In this document: in pieces, positions 27,544-36,704 of the stretch
How positions within the stretch are numbered: position 1 is the stretch's first letter
Layout: the number at the start of each line of letters is the position of its first letter
DNA from: Enterococcus songbeiensis
Lineage (GTDB): Bacteria > Bacillota > Bacilli > Lactobacillales > Enterococcaceae
Assembly: GCF_005405265.1 (NCBI RefSeq)
Contig: NZ_BJDS01000008.1
Span: forward strand, 1 to 64,000
Reading direction: 5' to 3'
Length of the DNA stretch: 64,000 bases
Notes under the pieces: generated by a model
Told to the model about the DNA's origin: nothing
Databases searched by the model: none
Seen by the model: the letters and a program-made list of their open reading frames with translations, nothing else
Translations under genes and position numbers: made by a program

Positions 27544-28914
27544 TTGTCTAAACAACATCCAGAGGAAGAATCATTTAAAGATAAGATATTAAATTCTCTG
27601 AATAATTCAGATTCAAGTAATACTACCGGCGCTTTAAAGGATGCCGAGAAGGAAAAAATCATGGCCCAAAATAAAGATCAGCAAGATCAATCAGAATCAG
27701 TGGGATCTAGAAGAAGCAAACCTGCTGGCTCTTCAAAAAAGCCTACGCCAAAAAAGGCAAAGAAAACAGAAAATAAAATAGAAAAAAATATAGTTGATAG
27801 TAAAGATCCAAGCGATGTCAAACAGCGTAAGGTGATGCGGCGCAAAGAAGACCGAATTGTTAATAAAATCGTTACGGTCGTTGTGCTAGCGTTATTAGTG
27901 ATTGGCGGAATATTGGTATTCTCCGTTTATCGGTATGTGTCAGCCAGTTTACGACCATTAGACCCGGATAGTTCTGAAAAAATTTCCGTAGAGATTCCAA
28001 GTGGATCCTCCAATAAAGCAATTGGAGAAATTTTAGAGGACAAAGATGTTATTAAAAGTGGTATGGTGTTTAATTATTATACGAAATTTAATAATTTGAC
28101 AGGATTTCAGGCAGGTAGCTATCAATTCTCACCAGATATGACATTAGATGACATCGGTGAAGCTTTGCAGCAAGGTGGCGCAGGATCGGCTGGTGTCGAT
28201 GCAAAATTAGCAATTCCAGAAGGATATGACATTGAGCAAATCGGTGATGCTATTGCCAAAGCAACGAAAATCAAAAAAGAAGAATTCATTGCCTTGATGA
28301 AAGATCAAGCTTTCTTTGATGAACTGCATAAAAAATATCCAGATCTTTTGGATAGTGCGGCAAAAGCGGAAAATGTTCGCTATCGACTGGAAGGTTATTT
28401 ATTCCCAGCAACCTATGATTATTTCAAAGGAACGTCACTTAAAGAGATGGTTACGCAAATGGTTGATAAATCAAATGCGGTACTGACTCCGTATTTTGAA
28501 ACAATCAAAGAAAAAGATATGACGGTGCAAGAAGTACTGACGTTAGCTTCACTTGTTGAAAAAGAAGGAGAAAAAGAAGCGGATCGTAAAAATATTGCAC
28601 AAGTATTCTTCAATCGGTTAGCTACGGATATGCCACTGCAATCAGATATCTCTATTCTTTACGCAATTGGTGAACATAAAGAAGTCGTAACGATTGCCGA
28701 AACACAAACGGATTCACCGTATAACCTTTATATTAACACTGGATACGGTCCGGGACCTTTTGACAGCCCAAGCGAACAATCGATTGAAGCAGTTTTGGAA
28801 CCAACAGCAAATAATTACTATTATTTCGTTGCAGACATTGATACGAAGGAAGTTTATTTCGCTGAAACCTATGAAGAACACATGGAATTAGTAGAGAAAT
28901 ATGTAAATAATTAA
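27544..28914 (+). CDS. mltG: Endolytic murein transglycosylase MltG
   Basis: A 456-residue membrane-anchored lytic transglycosylase (YceG family) that cuts nascent glycan strands and sets their length. The first 110 residues are a charged, Lys-rich cytoplasmic tail. One membrane helix spans about 118-140, then a LysM-like domain and the catalytic domain with the Glu in [15 protein letters not shown] and [14 protein letters not shown]. The long cytoplasmic tail is usual in enterococci and streptococci. I chose the TTG at 27544, ten bases from AGGAGG; an in-frame TTG at 27538 is too close. In related bacteria MltG works with the elongation machinery. Confidence 0.92.
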   Translation: MSKQHPEEESFKDKILNSLNNSDSSNTTGALKDAEKEKIMAQNKDQQDQSESVGSRRSKPAGSSKKPTPKKAKKTENKIEKNIVDSKDPSDVKQRKVMRRKEDRIVNKIVTVVVLALLVIGGILVFSVYRYVSASLRPLDPDSSEKISVEIPSGSSNKAIGEILEDKDVIKSGMVFNYYTKFNNLTGFQAGSYQFSPDMTLDDIGEALQQGGAGSAGVDAKLAIPEGYDIEQIGDAIAKATKIKKEEFIALMKDQAFFDELHKKYPDLLDSAAKAENVRYRLEGYLFPATYDYFKGTSLKEMVTQMVDKSNAVLTPYFETIKEKDMTVQEVLTLASLVEKEGEKEADRKNIAQVFFNRLATDMPLQSDISILYAIGEHKEVVTIAETQTDSPYNLYINTGYGPGPFDSPSEQSIEAVLEPTANNYYYFVADIDTKEVYFAETYEEHMELVEKYVNN

Positions 28915-28947
28915 TCAATTATGTTATTTACATTTAGCAGAAAGCAT

Positions 28948-28998
28948 GGTAATCTTTTGTGGACTTATTCGCAAAAGATTACCTTTTGCGATTTTTTT
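28948..28998 (+). terminator. Terminator with overlapping alternative hairpin upstream of greA
   Basis: Stem B, TCGCAAAAG (28969-28977) with CTTTTGCGA (28983-28991) and seven Ts, is a standard terminator. Stem A, GGTAATCTTTTG (28948-28959) with CAAAAGATTACC (28972-28983), is a perfect 12-bp hairpin whose 3' arm overlaps the 5' arm of B, so only one can form. Geometry fits an antiterminator/terminator pair. Confidence 0.65.
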
Positions 28999-29023
28999 AG
29001 ATGAAGCAAAGGAGATTATTAAT

Positions 29024-29506
29024 ATGGTAGAAAAAGTATATCCTATGACAGCAGAAGGAAAAGAAAAATTAGAACAAGAATTAGAAGAATTGAAAACGGT
29101 CAAACGTGGCGAAATTATTGAACGAATTAAAATCGCCCGTGGCTTTGGCGATTTATCCGAAAACTCGGAATATGAATCAGCAAAAGATGAACAGGCTTTC
29201 GTTGAAGGTCGGATCACAACATTAGAGAATATGATTCGTTTTGCACAGATTATTGATAACCAAGGTGTTGATAAAGATGAAGTTTCCCTTGGAAAAACTG
29301 TTAAATTTATTGAATTACCAGATGGAGAAGAAGAAGAATATACAATCGTCGGCAGTGCTGAGGCAGATCCATTTTCTGGAAAGATTTCAAATGATTCTCC
29401 AATCGCTCAAGCGTTGATTGGCAAAAAAGTCAATGATGAAGTAACGATTGCTACACCTGGTGGAGATATGTTAGTAAAAATCGTTGAAGTGGCTCAAACA
29501 AAATAG
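29024..29506 (+). CDS. greA: Transcription elongation factor GreA
   Basis: A 160-residue factor that enters the RNA polymerase secondary channel and stimulates cleavage of backtracked RNA. The N-terminal coiled coil includes the tip [18 protein letters not shown] with the catalytic acidic residues. The C-terminal FKBP-like domain is complete. ATG 29024 is chosen with AAAGGAG upstream, although an open frame extends to 28946 through the leader hairpins. It follows mltG, as in many Bacillota. Confidence 0.96.
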   Translation: MVEKVYPMTAEGKEKLEQELEELKTVKRGEIIERIKIARGFGDLSENSEYESAKDEQAFVEGRITTLENMIRFAQIIDNQGVDKDEVSLGKTVKFIELPDGEEEEYTIVGSAEADPFSGKISNDSPIAQALIGKKVNDEVTIATPGGDMLVKIVEVAQTK

Positions 29507-29514
29507 TCATTGCA

Positions 29515-29552
29515 GAAGCTGGGAGAGCAAAAGATGCTGTTCCAGCTTTTTT
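29515..29552 (+). terminator. Terminator of greA
   Basis: A stem AAGCTGG/CCAGCTT followed by a T-run. Confidence 0.75.
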
Positions 29553-29641
29553 AAGAGACAGGTTTGTTTCAGACTACAGACCGATTTTATTTTGTTAAGA
29601 ATGCGATATGATAAGATAGAATTAAGAATGGGGGTGGATAG

Positions 29642-30373
29642 ATGAATAATCCATGGCGTTTTTTCATTGTAGTTGAGGCATTGTTGTTTATTTTTGCGAT
29701 TTGGCAGATTATAAGCAATCCACCGCTATTGATCCTGCTTATAATTGGTATTTTCTTCCTTTACACAGCCTATAAGCGCAAGCAAAAAACCAATGCAAAT
29801 AATTTTTTATTAGTTATTGGCTGTCTGGCGATTTTTATCAGTTTATTAAACAGTCCTGCTTTGTGGGTTATGGTAGTATTTGCGGTGATCTTTATCGGCC
29901 TAAAAGGTTTTGAAATTTCCGGAATTGACTTGACGAAAAATGCTTTTTGGCGAAAAAAACAAATGATCATTGTTGAAACAGATCAACCACGGAGTCATCG
30001 TCAAGAAAAAATCAAGCAACAATGGGTAGGCAATGAACGAATTGGTAATCAAGTGTATGAGTGGGATGATATCAACATCAATATCCTATCAGGTGATACC
30101 ATCGTTGATTTAGGCAATACGATATTACCTAAAAAAGACAATACTGTTCTGATCCGTAAAGGATTTGGTCGTACGCGAGTTCTGGTTCCTTCAGGTGTGG
30201 GTGTGATGCTGGAGCATGCAACATTTATAGGTGAAGTGAACTTTGAAGGGGAAAAGACCGCATTAAAAAATGAAAGCCTAAAAGTCTACAGTGAAGATTA
30301 TGATGAGAGTACCAGACGAATCAAGGTCATTACAAACACCTTATTTGGTGATATTGAGGTGATCCGTGTATGA
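29642..30373 (+). CDS. liaF: LiaF-like envelope-stress regulator (inhibitor of LiaS)
   Basis: A 243-residue membrane protein with about four N-terminal helices (residues 6-95) and a C-terminal soluble domain that ends in a beta-rich region with ILSGDTIVDLGNT and IRKGFGRTRVLVPSGVGV, hallmarks of LiaF/VraT. It is known to hold the LiaS kinase inactive until cell-wall antibiotics or cationic peptides act. The ATG follows GGGGGTGG. It overlaps liaS by four bases. Mutations in this system are known to give daptomycin resistance in enterococci. Confidence 0.92.
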   Translation: MNNPWRFFIVVEALLFIFAIWQIISNPPLLILLIIGIFFLYTAYKRKQKTNANNFLLVIGCLAIFISLLNSPALWVMVVFAVIFIGLKGFEISGIDLTKNAFWRKKQMIIVETDQPRSHRQEKIKQQWVGNERIGNQVYEWDDININILSGDTIVDLGNTILPKKDNTVLIRKGFGRTRVLVPSGVGVMLEHATFIGEVNFEGEKTALKNESLKVYSEDYDESTRRIKVITNTLFGDIEVIRV

Positions 30374-31467
30374 TCGCAAAAATTACCAAAGGAATGTTGG
30401 CTCTATATATTGGAATCACTGCTTTTTTGATTCAAATGCTACTGTACTTTTCTTTTTTGTATGCCAGCGGGCAGAGCAACTGGTGGGCGCTGACCTTTCA
30501 AACAAAAATTTTTTACATCCCGATAATCTTTTACATCCTCACGATTTCGGTGGGTATCGGGTTGCTTGCCTATCTACTAATCAGTGTCTTTCGTAAAAGG
30601 TTCTATAGTGGAATTGAAGAGAAACTACGCTTGTTAGCAGGCGGCAATTATGAAAGTACTATTTTTTCGGAAGCTATTCCCCATTCAAAAGAAAATCGGT
30701 ATATTCAAGAAATTGATGCGGACATTACGAAGGTTTCGGAAAAGATGAAAGAAATGTCTTCTGAGCTGCAACTTTTGAACAGCCGTCCGCAGCTGGTTGA
30801 TGGGCAGACGAAAGAAGAGATTTTAGAGGTAGAACGGCATCGATTGGCCCGTGAGTTGCACGACTCCGTTTCGCAACAGCTTTTTGCTGCCATGATGATG
30901 ATGTCGGCACTGAATGAACAGGCAGAAAAAACGCAAGCGCCTGAAAATCAGCGAAAACAGTTAGCGTTGGTCACCGATATTATCAACGCCTCACAATCAG
31001 AAATGCGGGCGCTATTGTTGCACTTGCGTCCGATAACCTTAGAGGGTAAAAGTTTACGTCAAGGAATCGAGCAATTATTAAAAGAGCTGCAAACAAAAAT
31101 AAAAATTTCATTGAAATGGGAAATTGAAGATATTCCGTTATCAGCGGCGATTGAAGATCAATTATTCCGTGTTATTCAAGAATTACTGTCAAATACGTTG
31201 CGACATGCAAAAGCTGATGAGTTGGAAGTTTATTTGCATCAAGTGGACCAAAATGTCTTGCTGCGGGTGCTTGATGATGGTGTTGGCTTTGACGCCAGCA
31301 ATCAAAAAGCCGGGAGTTATGGTTTGATGAATATCCGTGAGCGGGTCAATGGTGTTGGTGGTACGGTGAAAATTATTAGTTTTAAAGGACAGGGAACGAG
31401 TATTGAGATAAAGATTCCGCTGTTGAAGGAGGTTATTGAAAATGATACGAGTATTGCTCGTGGATGA
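30370..31467 (+). CDS. liaS: LiaS sensor histidine kinase
   Basis: A 365-residue NarL-family histidine kinase. Two membrane helices (about 10-33 and 45-68) with a very short external loop mark it as an intramembrane-sensing kinase. A HAMP-like linker follows. H164 in [13 protein letters not shown] is the phosphorylated residue, and the ATPase site shows [19 protein letters not shown] and [12 protein letters not shown]. It phosphorylates LiaR. It overlaps liaF by four bases and liaR by 26, a fixed three-gene operon. Confidence 0.95.
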   Translation: MIAKITKGMLALYIGITAFLIQMLLYFSFLYASGQSNWWALTFQTKIFYIPIIFYILTISVGIGLLAYLLISVFRKRFYSGIEEKLRLLAGGNYESTIFSEAIPHSKENRYIQEIDADITKVSEKMKEMSSELQLLNSRPQLVDGQTKEEILEVERHRLARELHDSVSQQLFAAMMMMSALNEQAEKTQAPENQRKQLALVTDIINASQSEMRALLLHLRPITLEGKSLRQGIEQLLKELQTKIKISLKWEIEDIPLSAAIEDQLFRVIQELLSNTLRHAKADELEVYLHQVDQNVLLRVLDDGVGFDASNQKAGSYGLMNIRERVNGVGGTVKIISFKGQGTSIEIKIPLLKEVIENDTSIARG

Positions 31468-32071
31468 TCACGAGATGGTTCGTTTGGGCGTTTCTTCTTA
31501 TCTATCGATTCAAGATGATATTGAAGTCGTTGGTGAAGCAGAAAATGGCGAAATCGGTTATGAAAAAGCGATGGAATTACGCCCAGATGTCATCTTGATG
31601 GATTTGGTCATGGACGTGATGGATGGAATCGAATCCACAAAAGCTATTTTAAAAGATTGGCCGGAAGCCAAAATTATTATTGTGACAAGTTTTATCGATG
31701 ATGAAAAAGTTTATCCGGCAATTGAAGCTGGTGCAGCCGGCTATATGTTGAAGACCTCGACAGCTCATGAAATTGCGGATGCGATTCGTGCTACACAACG
31801 GGGGGAACGAGTGCTTGAACCAGAAGTGACTACCAAGATGATGGAACGGCTGACTCGTCGCACACCTATTCTGCATGAGGATCTTACCAATCGGGAACAT
31901 GAAATCTTAATGTTGATTTCACAAGGAAAAAGCAATCAAGAAATCGCAGATGAATTATTTATTACGCTGAAAACGGTCAAAACACACGTATCCAATATTT
32001 TATCGAAATTAGAAGTGGAAGACCGGACGCAAGCAGCGATTTATGCGTTTAAACATGGGTTAGTGAAATAA
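31442..32071 (+). CDS. liaR: LiaR response regulator
   Basis: A 209-residue NarL/LuxR-type response regulator. The receiver domain has D54 in [11 protein letters not shown] as the phosphate acceptor, DDH near residue 8 and K105 in MLKTS. The C-terminal helix-turn-helix contains [25 protein letters not shown] 31442 is set by AAGGAGG nine bases upstream; the frame stays open to a TTG at 31436. It controls the envelope stress response, likely including its own operon. Confidence 0.96.
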   Translation: MIRVLLVDDHEMVRLGVSSYLSIQDDIEVVGEAENGEIGYEKAMELRPDVILMDLVMDVMDGIESTKAILKDWPEAKIIIVTSFIDDEKVYPAIEAGAAGYMLKTSTAHEIADAIRATQRGERVLEPEVTTKMMERLTRRTPILHEDLTNREHEILMLISQGKSNQEIADELFITLKTVKTHVSNILSKLEVEDRTQAAIYAFKHGLVK

Positions 32072-32075
32072 AAAA

Positions 32076-32110
32076 GGACCTCTCCGTAGTCAGATGGAGA
32101 GGTCTTTGTT
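32076..32110 (+). terminator. Terminator of liaFSR
   Basis: A 9-bp stem GACCTCTCC/GGAGAGGTC with a short T-rich tail. Confidence 0.75.
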
Positions 32111-32151
32111 ATACTGGTAATGTTAATAAAGGCGTTTACAAGGAGAAGAAA

Positions 32152-32817
32152 ATGAAACAAAATTATGCAATTATTGGTTTAGGAAGATTTGGCGGTAGTA
32201 TCTGTCGAACATTGATTGAAGCTGGACAAGAGGTTTTAGCTATTGATACCAGCGAAGATCGGGTGAATGAATATATGAATATTGCTACTCATGCGGTTGT
32301 TGGGAATGCGCAGGATGAAATGACTTTAAAGTCGTTGGGGATTCGCAATTTTGACCATGTAATCGTGGCGATTGGCGAAGATATTCAGGCGAGTATTTTG
32401 GTTACCTTGATGGTTAAAGAGATGGGTGTACCGGATGTTCTTGCTAAGGCACAAAACGAGTATCACGCGCGAGTGTTGGAGAAAATCGGGGCAGATCGAG
32501 TTGTCCATCCAGAGCGGGATATGGGAATCAGAATCGCCCACAATCTAGTTTCAAAAAATATTTTGGATTATGTTGAGCTGTCTGATGATTATTCATTAGC
32601 TGAAATTCGAGTATCCAATCCGAAATTTTTCAATAAAACATTATTAGAGCTAAACTTTAGACAACGGTTTGGTTTAACTGTTGTAGGAATTCGTCGGGTT
32701 GGCGGAAAAGTGGTTGTGTCACCAACTGCAGACGAGATCGTTAAGGAAAATGACAATCTTTTAGTGATCGGTGAGACGGGTGACGTCGATATTCTTGATG
32801 ATAAAATGAATGATTAG
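32152..32817 (+). CDS. ktrA: KtrA/TrkA-type potassium uptake regulatory subunit
   Basis: A 221-residue cytoplasmic RCK protein. The N-terminal RCK_N Rossmann domain has GLGRFGGS near residues 8-15 for nucleotide binding. The C-terminal RCK_C domain, from about 140, may bind c-di-AMP. It gates a KtrB-type potassium channel, which is not in this window, so the pair is unlinked as with KtrCD-type systems. The ATG follows AAGGAG. Confidence 0.9.
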   Translation: MKQNYAIIGLGRFGGSICRTLIEAGQEVLAIDTSEDRVNEYMNIATHAVVGNAQDEMTLKSLGIRNFDHVIVAIGEDIQASILVTLMVKEMGVPDVLAKAQNEYHARVLEKIGADRVVHPERDMGIRIAHNLVSKNILDYVELSDDYSLAEIRVSNPKFFNKTLLELNFRQRFGLTVVGIRRVGGKVVVSPTADEIVKENDNLLVIGETGDVDILDDKMND

Positions 32818-32832
32818 AATGGAGCGATAGGT

Positions 32833-33147
32833 TTGAAATTAGCAGTTACCGAAAAAGCAATTGAATGGTTCAAAAAGGAACTTGTAGTGGATAATGGAAT
32901 GGGTGTACGCTTTTACGGAAAGGTCTATGGAAAAACGCAGGTTCATGAAGGATTTTCTGTCGGAATGGCTGTGGATGTTCCTAGTCAACCAGTAGTAGAA
33001 GAAACCATTGATGGTCTTTTATTCTTTATCGATGAAACGGATGAATGGTTTTTTAAAGGATATGATCTAGTGGTGGATTATGATGAAAAACTGGATGAAC
33101 CGAAGTATGTGTTTGAAAAAAATCATGAAGATGAGCAAAAAAAATAG
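32833..33147 (+). CDS. HesB-like (YneR-type) protein
   Basis: A 104-residue protein of the HesB/IscA-like fold (MKLAVTEKAIEWFKKEL, GVRFYGKVYG). It lacks the three conserved cysteines of IscA/SufA that hold iron-sulfur clusters, so it is unlikely to be a classical scaffold. Similar cysteine-free paralogues are common in Bacillota and have no clear function. The start is a TTG with TGGAGCG upstream, 15 bases after ktrA. The terminator stem begins in the last codons. Confidence 0.8.
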   Translation: MKLAVTEKAIEWFKKELVVDNGMGVRFYGKVYGKTQVHEGFSVGMAVDVPSQPVVEETIDGLLFFIDETDEWFFKGYDLVVDYDEKLDEPKYVFEKNHEDEQKK

Positions 33148-33169
33148 GCTAATCACTAGCCTATTTTTT
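33143..33169 (+). terminator. Terminator overlapping the end of the HesB-like gene
   Basis: A stem AATAGGCTA/TAGCCTATT with five-base loop and a T-run. The stop codon is inside the stem. Confidence 0.88.
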
Positions 33170-33222
33170 AGGATTGAAGAATACATTTTTTATTTATAGG
33201 ATGTTTTTAAAGGAGTAACGCA

Positions 33223-34182
33223 ATGTTATCAGTAATTGTTCCATGCTACAATGAAGAAAAAAGTATCCCGCTTTTCTTTGAACATATAAATAAAGTTGTG
33301 TTGGATTTAGATATGCCAACTGAATACATTTTTGTCAATGACGGCTCTACCGACCGGACCTTAGCGGTGTTGCGTTCCCTTACGACAACCAGTCATGAGA
33401 ATGTCCGTTATTTGTCGTTTTCTAGAAATTTTGGAAAAGAAGCTGCTTTATATGCAGGTCTATTAGCTTCAAAAGGGGATTATATTACTGTCATGGACGC
33501 TGACTTGCAAGATCCACCAGAACTACTGATAGAGATGTTTCAATGCTTAGAAGCTAATAATTTGGACTGTGTGGGGACTCGTCGTTCCAATCGAAGGGGA
33601 GAACCCAAAATTCGCAGTTTTTTTTCAAAGCTATTTTATCAGTTAGTCAATAAAATTGGTGATACTCAAATGGTGGATGGCGCTCGGGATTTTCGTCTGA
33701 TGACCCGTCAAATGGTAGACGCAATTTTAGAATTAACTGAATATAACCGCTTCTCTAAAGGGATTTTTAGTTGGGTGGGATTTGATACCGAGTATATCTC
33801 CTATGAAAACCGTGAGCGAGTGGCTGGGAGTACTTCCTGGTCTTTTTGGAAATTATTTAAATATTCGATTGATGGAATTATTAATTTTTCTGATGCACCG
33901 CTAAATCTCGCTTCATTTGTCGGCGCTTTTTCATGTTTGGGGTCGGGAATTGCACTAGTGTTCATTATTATTCGGGCATTGTTGTACGGGGATCCAACAA
34001 GCGGTTGGCCCTCTATGGTGTCGATTTTTCTTTTCGTTGGTGGCTTGCAGTTGCTTTGCTTAGGTATCATCGGAAAATATATCGGAAAAATCTTTTTAGA
34101 GACCAAGAAACGACCGCATTTTATTGTGAAGGAAACGGATGCGGATATTAAAACGAATCAAAAAGACCTGCCAGAAAAGTAA
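33223..34182 (+). CDS. GT2 bactoprenol glycosyltransferase (GtrB/CsbB type)
   Basis: A 319-residue protein with a GT-A domain (IVPCYNEE near 6-13, FVNDGSTDRT, MDADLQDPPE near 90-99) and two C-terminal membrane helices (about 230-255 and 265-290). It should attach a sugar to undecaprenyl phosphate at the inner face. A GtrA-family protein encoded at 36174 is its natural flippase partner, split from it here by two minus-strand genes. It may serve decoration of teichoic or lipoteichoic acid. It has an AAAGGAG site and its own terminator. Confidence 0.9.
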   Translation: MLSVIVPCYNEEKSIPLFFEHINKVVLDLDMPTEYIFVNDGSTDRTLAVLRSLTTTSHENVRYLSFSRNFGKEAALYAGLLASKGDYITVMDADLQDPPELLIEMFQCLEANNLDCVGTRRSNRRGEPKIRSFFSKLFYQLVNKIGDTQMVDGARDFRLMTRQMVDAILELTEYNRFSKGIFSWVGFDTEYISYENRERVAGSTSWSFWKLFKYSIDGIINFSDAPLNLASFVGAFSCLGSGIALVFIIIRALLYGDPTSGWPSMVSIFLFVGGLQLLCLGIIGKYIGKIFLETKKRPHFIVKETDADIKTNQKDLPEK

Positions 34183-34198
34183 ATCTGGCAGTTTTTTT
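34168..34198 (+). terminator. Terminator of the GT2 gene
   Basis: An 8-bp stem CTGCCAGA/TCTGGCAG with the stop codon in the loop and seven Ts. It lies at the junction with the convergent minus-strand gene. Confidence 0.88.
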
Positions 34199-35141
34199 AA
34201 TACCCTTTTTCCAATGCTACCTCGTTGCGACACAACGTACCATCTTTCACATAGCTTTTAAGGTTTTCCAAAAAGATACCCATAAAAGCTTTTTGAAAAT
34301 GTGGCGTCATTCCTGCGATATGAGGAGTGATCAAAACATTTGGCAGTTCCCATAGTGGACTGTTGTCTGGTAGTGGTTCTTCTTCAAAGACGTCTAAGGC
34401 AGCGAAAGCGATTTCCTTTGTTCCCAAGGCAGCAGTGATTGCGGAAGTATCTACACTTGCCCCACGCCCAACATTGATAAAAGCGGCGGTAGATTGCATC
34501 ATTTTGAAGAAAGAAGCATTGAATAAATGATAGGTTTCATCTGTTAAAGGAAGAATATTAATGACGAAGTCTGCTTGTTGGATTTGAGTAAACAGATCAT
34601 TCATTGGAAATGTTTTGTAAAAACCAGTGACTGGATGCCCACTCGTATTGATGCCAAGTGGTTTAGCACCAAGTAGAGATAAGGTTTCAGCAAGTCGTTG
34701 TCCAATATGACCCGTACCCAAAATTAAGATCTGTTGCTCTGAAAGATAACCGTAATGGGTTTCAGCAGGATGCCAGCGTTTCTTTTTTTGGTTAGCGACC
34801 GCTTGATCAATGCCACGAAGCTTCATAAAAAGCGTTGCCAAAATGTGATCCGTAATCGCTTGTGCGTGAATACCACTGCCATTAGTCACCTGAATTTTAT
34901 TTTTTTCAAACAGTGTGAGGGGCAAATAATCGACGCCGGCGGAAATCGTTTGAACCCATTTAAGATTTTTTACTGGAAAGAGTTTTTCTTTCCAAGCTTC
35001 CGACCAACCAATGGTGACAGCAACTTCATCCCAAGAAAATTCTTCTCCTGGGGTTTTAAATTCATAGGTTGGAGCAATTTCGTGTATCTGTTCAATCAGT
35101 TCAGGTTTAAATGGACGTTTGGATAAAATAATTTTAGACAT
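34197..35141 (-). CDS. D-2-hydroxyacid dehydrogenase family protein
   Basis: A 314-residue NAD(P)-dependent D-isomer specific 2-hydroxyacid dehydrogenase. The nucleotide site is GTGHIGQRLAETL near residues 140-152. The catalytic residues are in NVGRGASVDT (Arg), DVFEEEPLP (Glu) and TPHIAG (His), all present. It converts a 2-keto acid to its D-hydroxy acid or the reverse; the substrate is unclear. SD AGGAGG precedes the start on the minus strand. Confidence 0.88.
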   Translation of the reverse strand: MSKIILSKRPFKPELIEQIHEIAPTYEFKTPGEEFSWDEVAVTIGWSEAWKEKLFPVKNLKWVQTISAGVDYLPLTLFEKNKIQVTNGSGIHAQAITDHILATLFMKLRGIDQAVANQKKKRWHPAETHYGYLSEQQILILGTGHIGQRLAETLSLLGAKPLGINTSGHPVTGFYKTFPMNDLFTQIQQADFVINILPLTDETYHLFNASFFKMMQSTAAFINVGRGASVDTSAITAALGTKEIAFAALDVFEEEPLPDNSPLWELPNVLITPHIAGMTPHFQKAFMGIFLENLKSYVKDGTLCRNEVALEKGY

Positions 35142-35179
35142 GAAAGTGCCTCCTTTTTTCTAGTCTATCAAATTGGATG

Positions 35180-35214
35180 AAAAAAAGCATTCTCAAGGAC
35201 TGCTGAGAATGCTT
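35180..35214 (-). terminator. Terminator of the DUF1189 gene
   Basis: On the minus strand an 11-bp stem AAGCATTCTCA/TGAGAATGCTT is followed by Ts (35180-35186 on the plus strand are As). Confidence 0.88.
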
Positions 35215-35219
35215 AAATA

Positions 35220-36020
35220 CTAATTGGTAATTGGGGAAACTGCCTTGACTGCTTGCATATAAATAAATAAACTCGCAATCAACAAAAATGTACTAGAATC
35301 AAAGGTAACGAAGATGGAGAAAAGCGCAGCAATGATCGCTGGTAATGTTGCAGAAAAGATCGCAATTTTTAGATTGTCAAAAAATTTCAATGGTAAACGT
35401 CTCAGTTTGGAATAAATCGTGGCACCCACTGTAATCATTAAGACTGTCAAAATCAAATCCAAGAAGGTAGGGTACAAGGCAACAAAGAAAGTAACCAGTT
35501 GTATCCACCAAGGAATTTGATTTTGTTGGAGAAATGTACGGATACGGCTCCCATCTAATGATTGTAGTGCGTCTTCTTTATAGGAAAGAACCAGCTGATT
35601 GTCTCCAAGAAATTGAGTGGTAAAGCCCGAGGAAGGTAAGGCAATAACCAGATTATTTTTCAGCAGACCGATGCTGAGAAAATTACCAATCATATCTGTA
35701 GAAATATCATTGGCGCTTCGTTTACCTTCGGGATCAAAGGTAAAAATAATGGAATTTGTTTGATAAATAAAACCTTCCGCTGTTTTTTCAGGAGTCAAGG
35801 TACCATTTTGAATCGTAAAATCCGGAATTTTTTCAGCAATGGCCTGTCCATCTTTTTGAACATCATCAATAATCCTTGAAACTTGAAAGGTAATCGGAAT
35901 TGCGAGAAAGGCGCTTAGAAGAACCAAATAACCGATAATTTTTATAAATGAAATCTTGCGGGCTTCCGCTAAATCTTTAAAGCGAAAAAATGAACTTTTG
36001 AATAATTGTAAGACTGTCAT
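35220..36020 (-). CDS. DUF1189 family membrane protein
   Basis: A 266-residue membrane protein of the DUF1189 family, with one N-terminal helix (about 27-48), an extracytoplasmic domain of about 100 residues and three or four C-terminal helices. In some Bacillota the family lies near maltodextrin transport genes, but no sugar transporter is present here, so the role is unknown. ATG 36020 is chosen with AAGGAGC upstream, over an in-frame TTG at 36026. Confidence 0.82.
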   Translation of the reverse strand: MTVLQLFKSSFFRFKDLAEARKISFIKIIGYLVLLSAFLAIPITFQVSRIIDDVQKDGQAIAEKIPDFTIQNGTLTPEKTAEGFIYQTNSIIFTFDPEGKRSANDISTDMIGNFLSIGLLKNNLVIALPSSGFTTQFLGDNQLVLSYKEDALQSLDGSRIRTFLQQNQIPWWIQLVTFFVALYPTFLDLILTVLMITVGATIYSKLRRLPLKFFDNLKIAIFSATLPAIIAALFSIFVTFDSSTFLLIASLFIYMQAVKAVSPITN

Positions 36021-36173
36021 CGACAAGCTCCTTTTTTAGACTGTATGGCTTCCAAGCTATTGTAACGAAGCTCTCTGTAGAAAACAAGGGAAAGAAATAA
36101 ATTAATCGCTAGAGACTAGTCATTTTGTCTCATTTTAGGTATGATAATAAGGAAATATCAAAGGAGCATTGAA

Positions 36174-36629
36174 ATGAAACTTTTTTTTTGGTTTAAAGAA
36201 CAATTAGTAAAAAGAGGTCTATGGGAAATATTTATTTACCTGTTCTTTGGCGGCTTGGCGACAGTGGTAAATTTTGCTGCCTATTTTATTAGTAAAGATG
36301 TATTTCACTTCAATTATTTATATGCTAACAGTATTTCCTGGATTGCAGCGGTTTTATTTGCCTTTGTGACAAACAAGATTTGGGTTTTTCAGTCTAAATC
36401 AGAAAATTTCTGGGAATTGATTGTTGAATTTGCAAAATTTATTTTTTATCGTGTCATCTCTTATGGCATGGACATGGGAATGATGTTTCTAATGATTGAC
36501 GTTTTTCATTCTGGCGATTTTCTAGCCAAATTAGTCACTCAGATATTGGTTGTCATTGCCAATTATGTATTTAGTAAATTGTTTATTTTCAAGAAAAAAA
36601 TTGTCATCGAGGAAATCGACAAAGAGTAG
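36174..36629 (+). CDS. gtrA: GtrA family membrane protein
   Basis: A 151-residue protein with four membrane helices, typical of GtrA/GtcA. It is thought to move undecaprenyl-phosphate-linked sugar across the membrane for surface polymer glycosylation. The signature FGGLATVVNFAAYF opens the first helix, and FAFVTNKIWVF is conserved. ATG 36174 follows AAAGGAG; an upstream in-frame ATG at 36141 lies before that site. The likely partner is the GT2 enzyme at 33223. Confidence 0.9.
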   Translation: MKLFFWFKEQLVKRGLWEIFIYLFFGGLATVVNFAAYFISKDVFHFNYLYANSISWIAAVLFAFVTNKIWVFQSKSENFWELIVEFAKFIFYRVISYGMDMGMMFLMIDVFHSGDFLAKLVTQILVVIANYVFSKLFIFKKKIVIEEIDKE

Positions 36630-36644
36630 GCATATTAATTGAAG

Positions 36645-36703
36645 AAACCTCCTAACTTTGATAGTGTTTACAGTGTAAAGACTATCAATCAGGAGGTTTT
36701 TTT
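36645..36703 (+). terminator. Long hairpin terminator that contains the sodA ribosome site
   Basis: AAACCTCCT (36645-36653) pairs with AGGAGGTTT (36691-36699), TTGATAGT (36658-36665) with ACTATCAA (36681-36688), and TTTAC with GTAAA around a three-base loop, about 22 bp in total. Seven Ts follow and the sodA ATG is at 36705. It can end gtrA transcripts and at the same time covers the sodA ribosome site AGGAGG. Confidence 0.8.
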
Positions 36704-36704
36704 C

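Noticed and set aside
36667-36679. TTTACAGTGTAAA before sodA as a repressor operator
   Set aside because: The palindrome is explained as the top of the long leader hairpin; no regulator could be matched.
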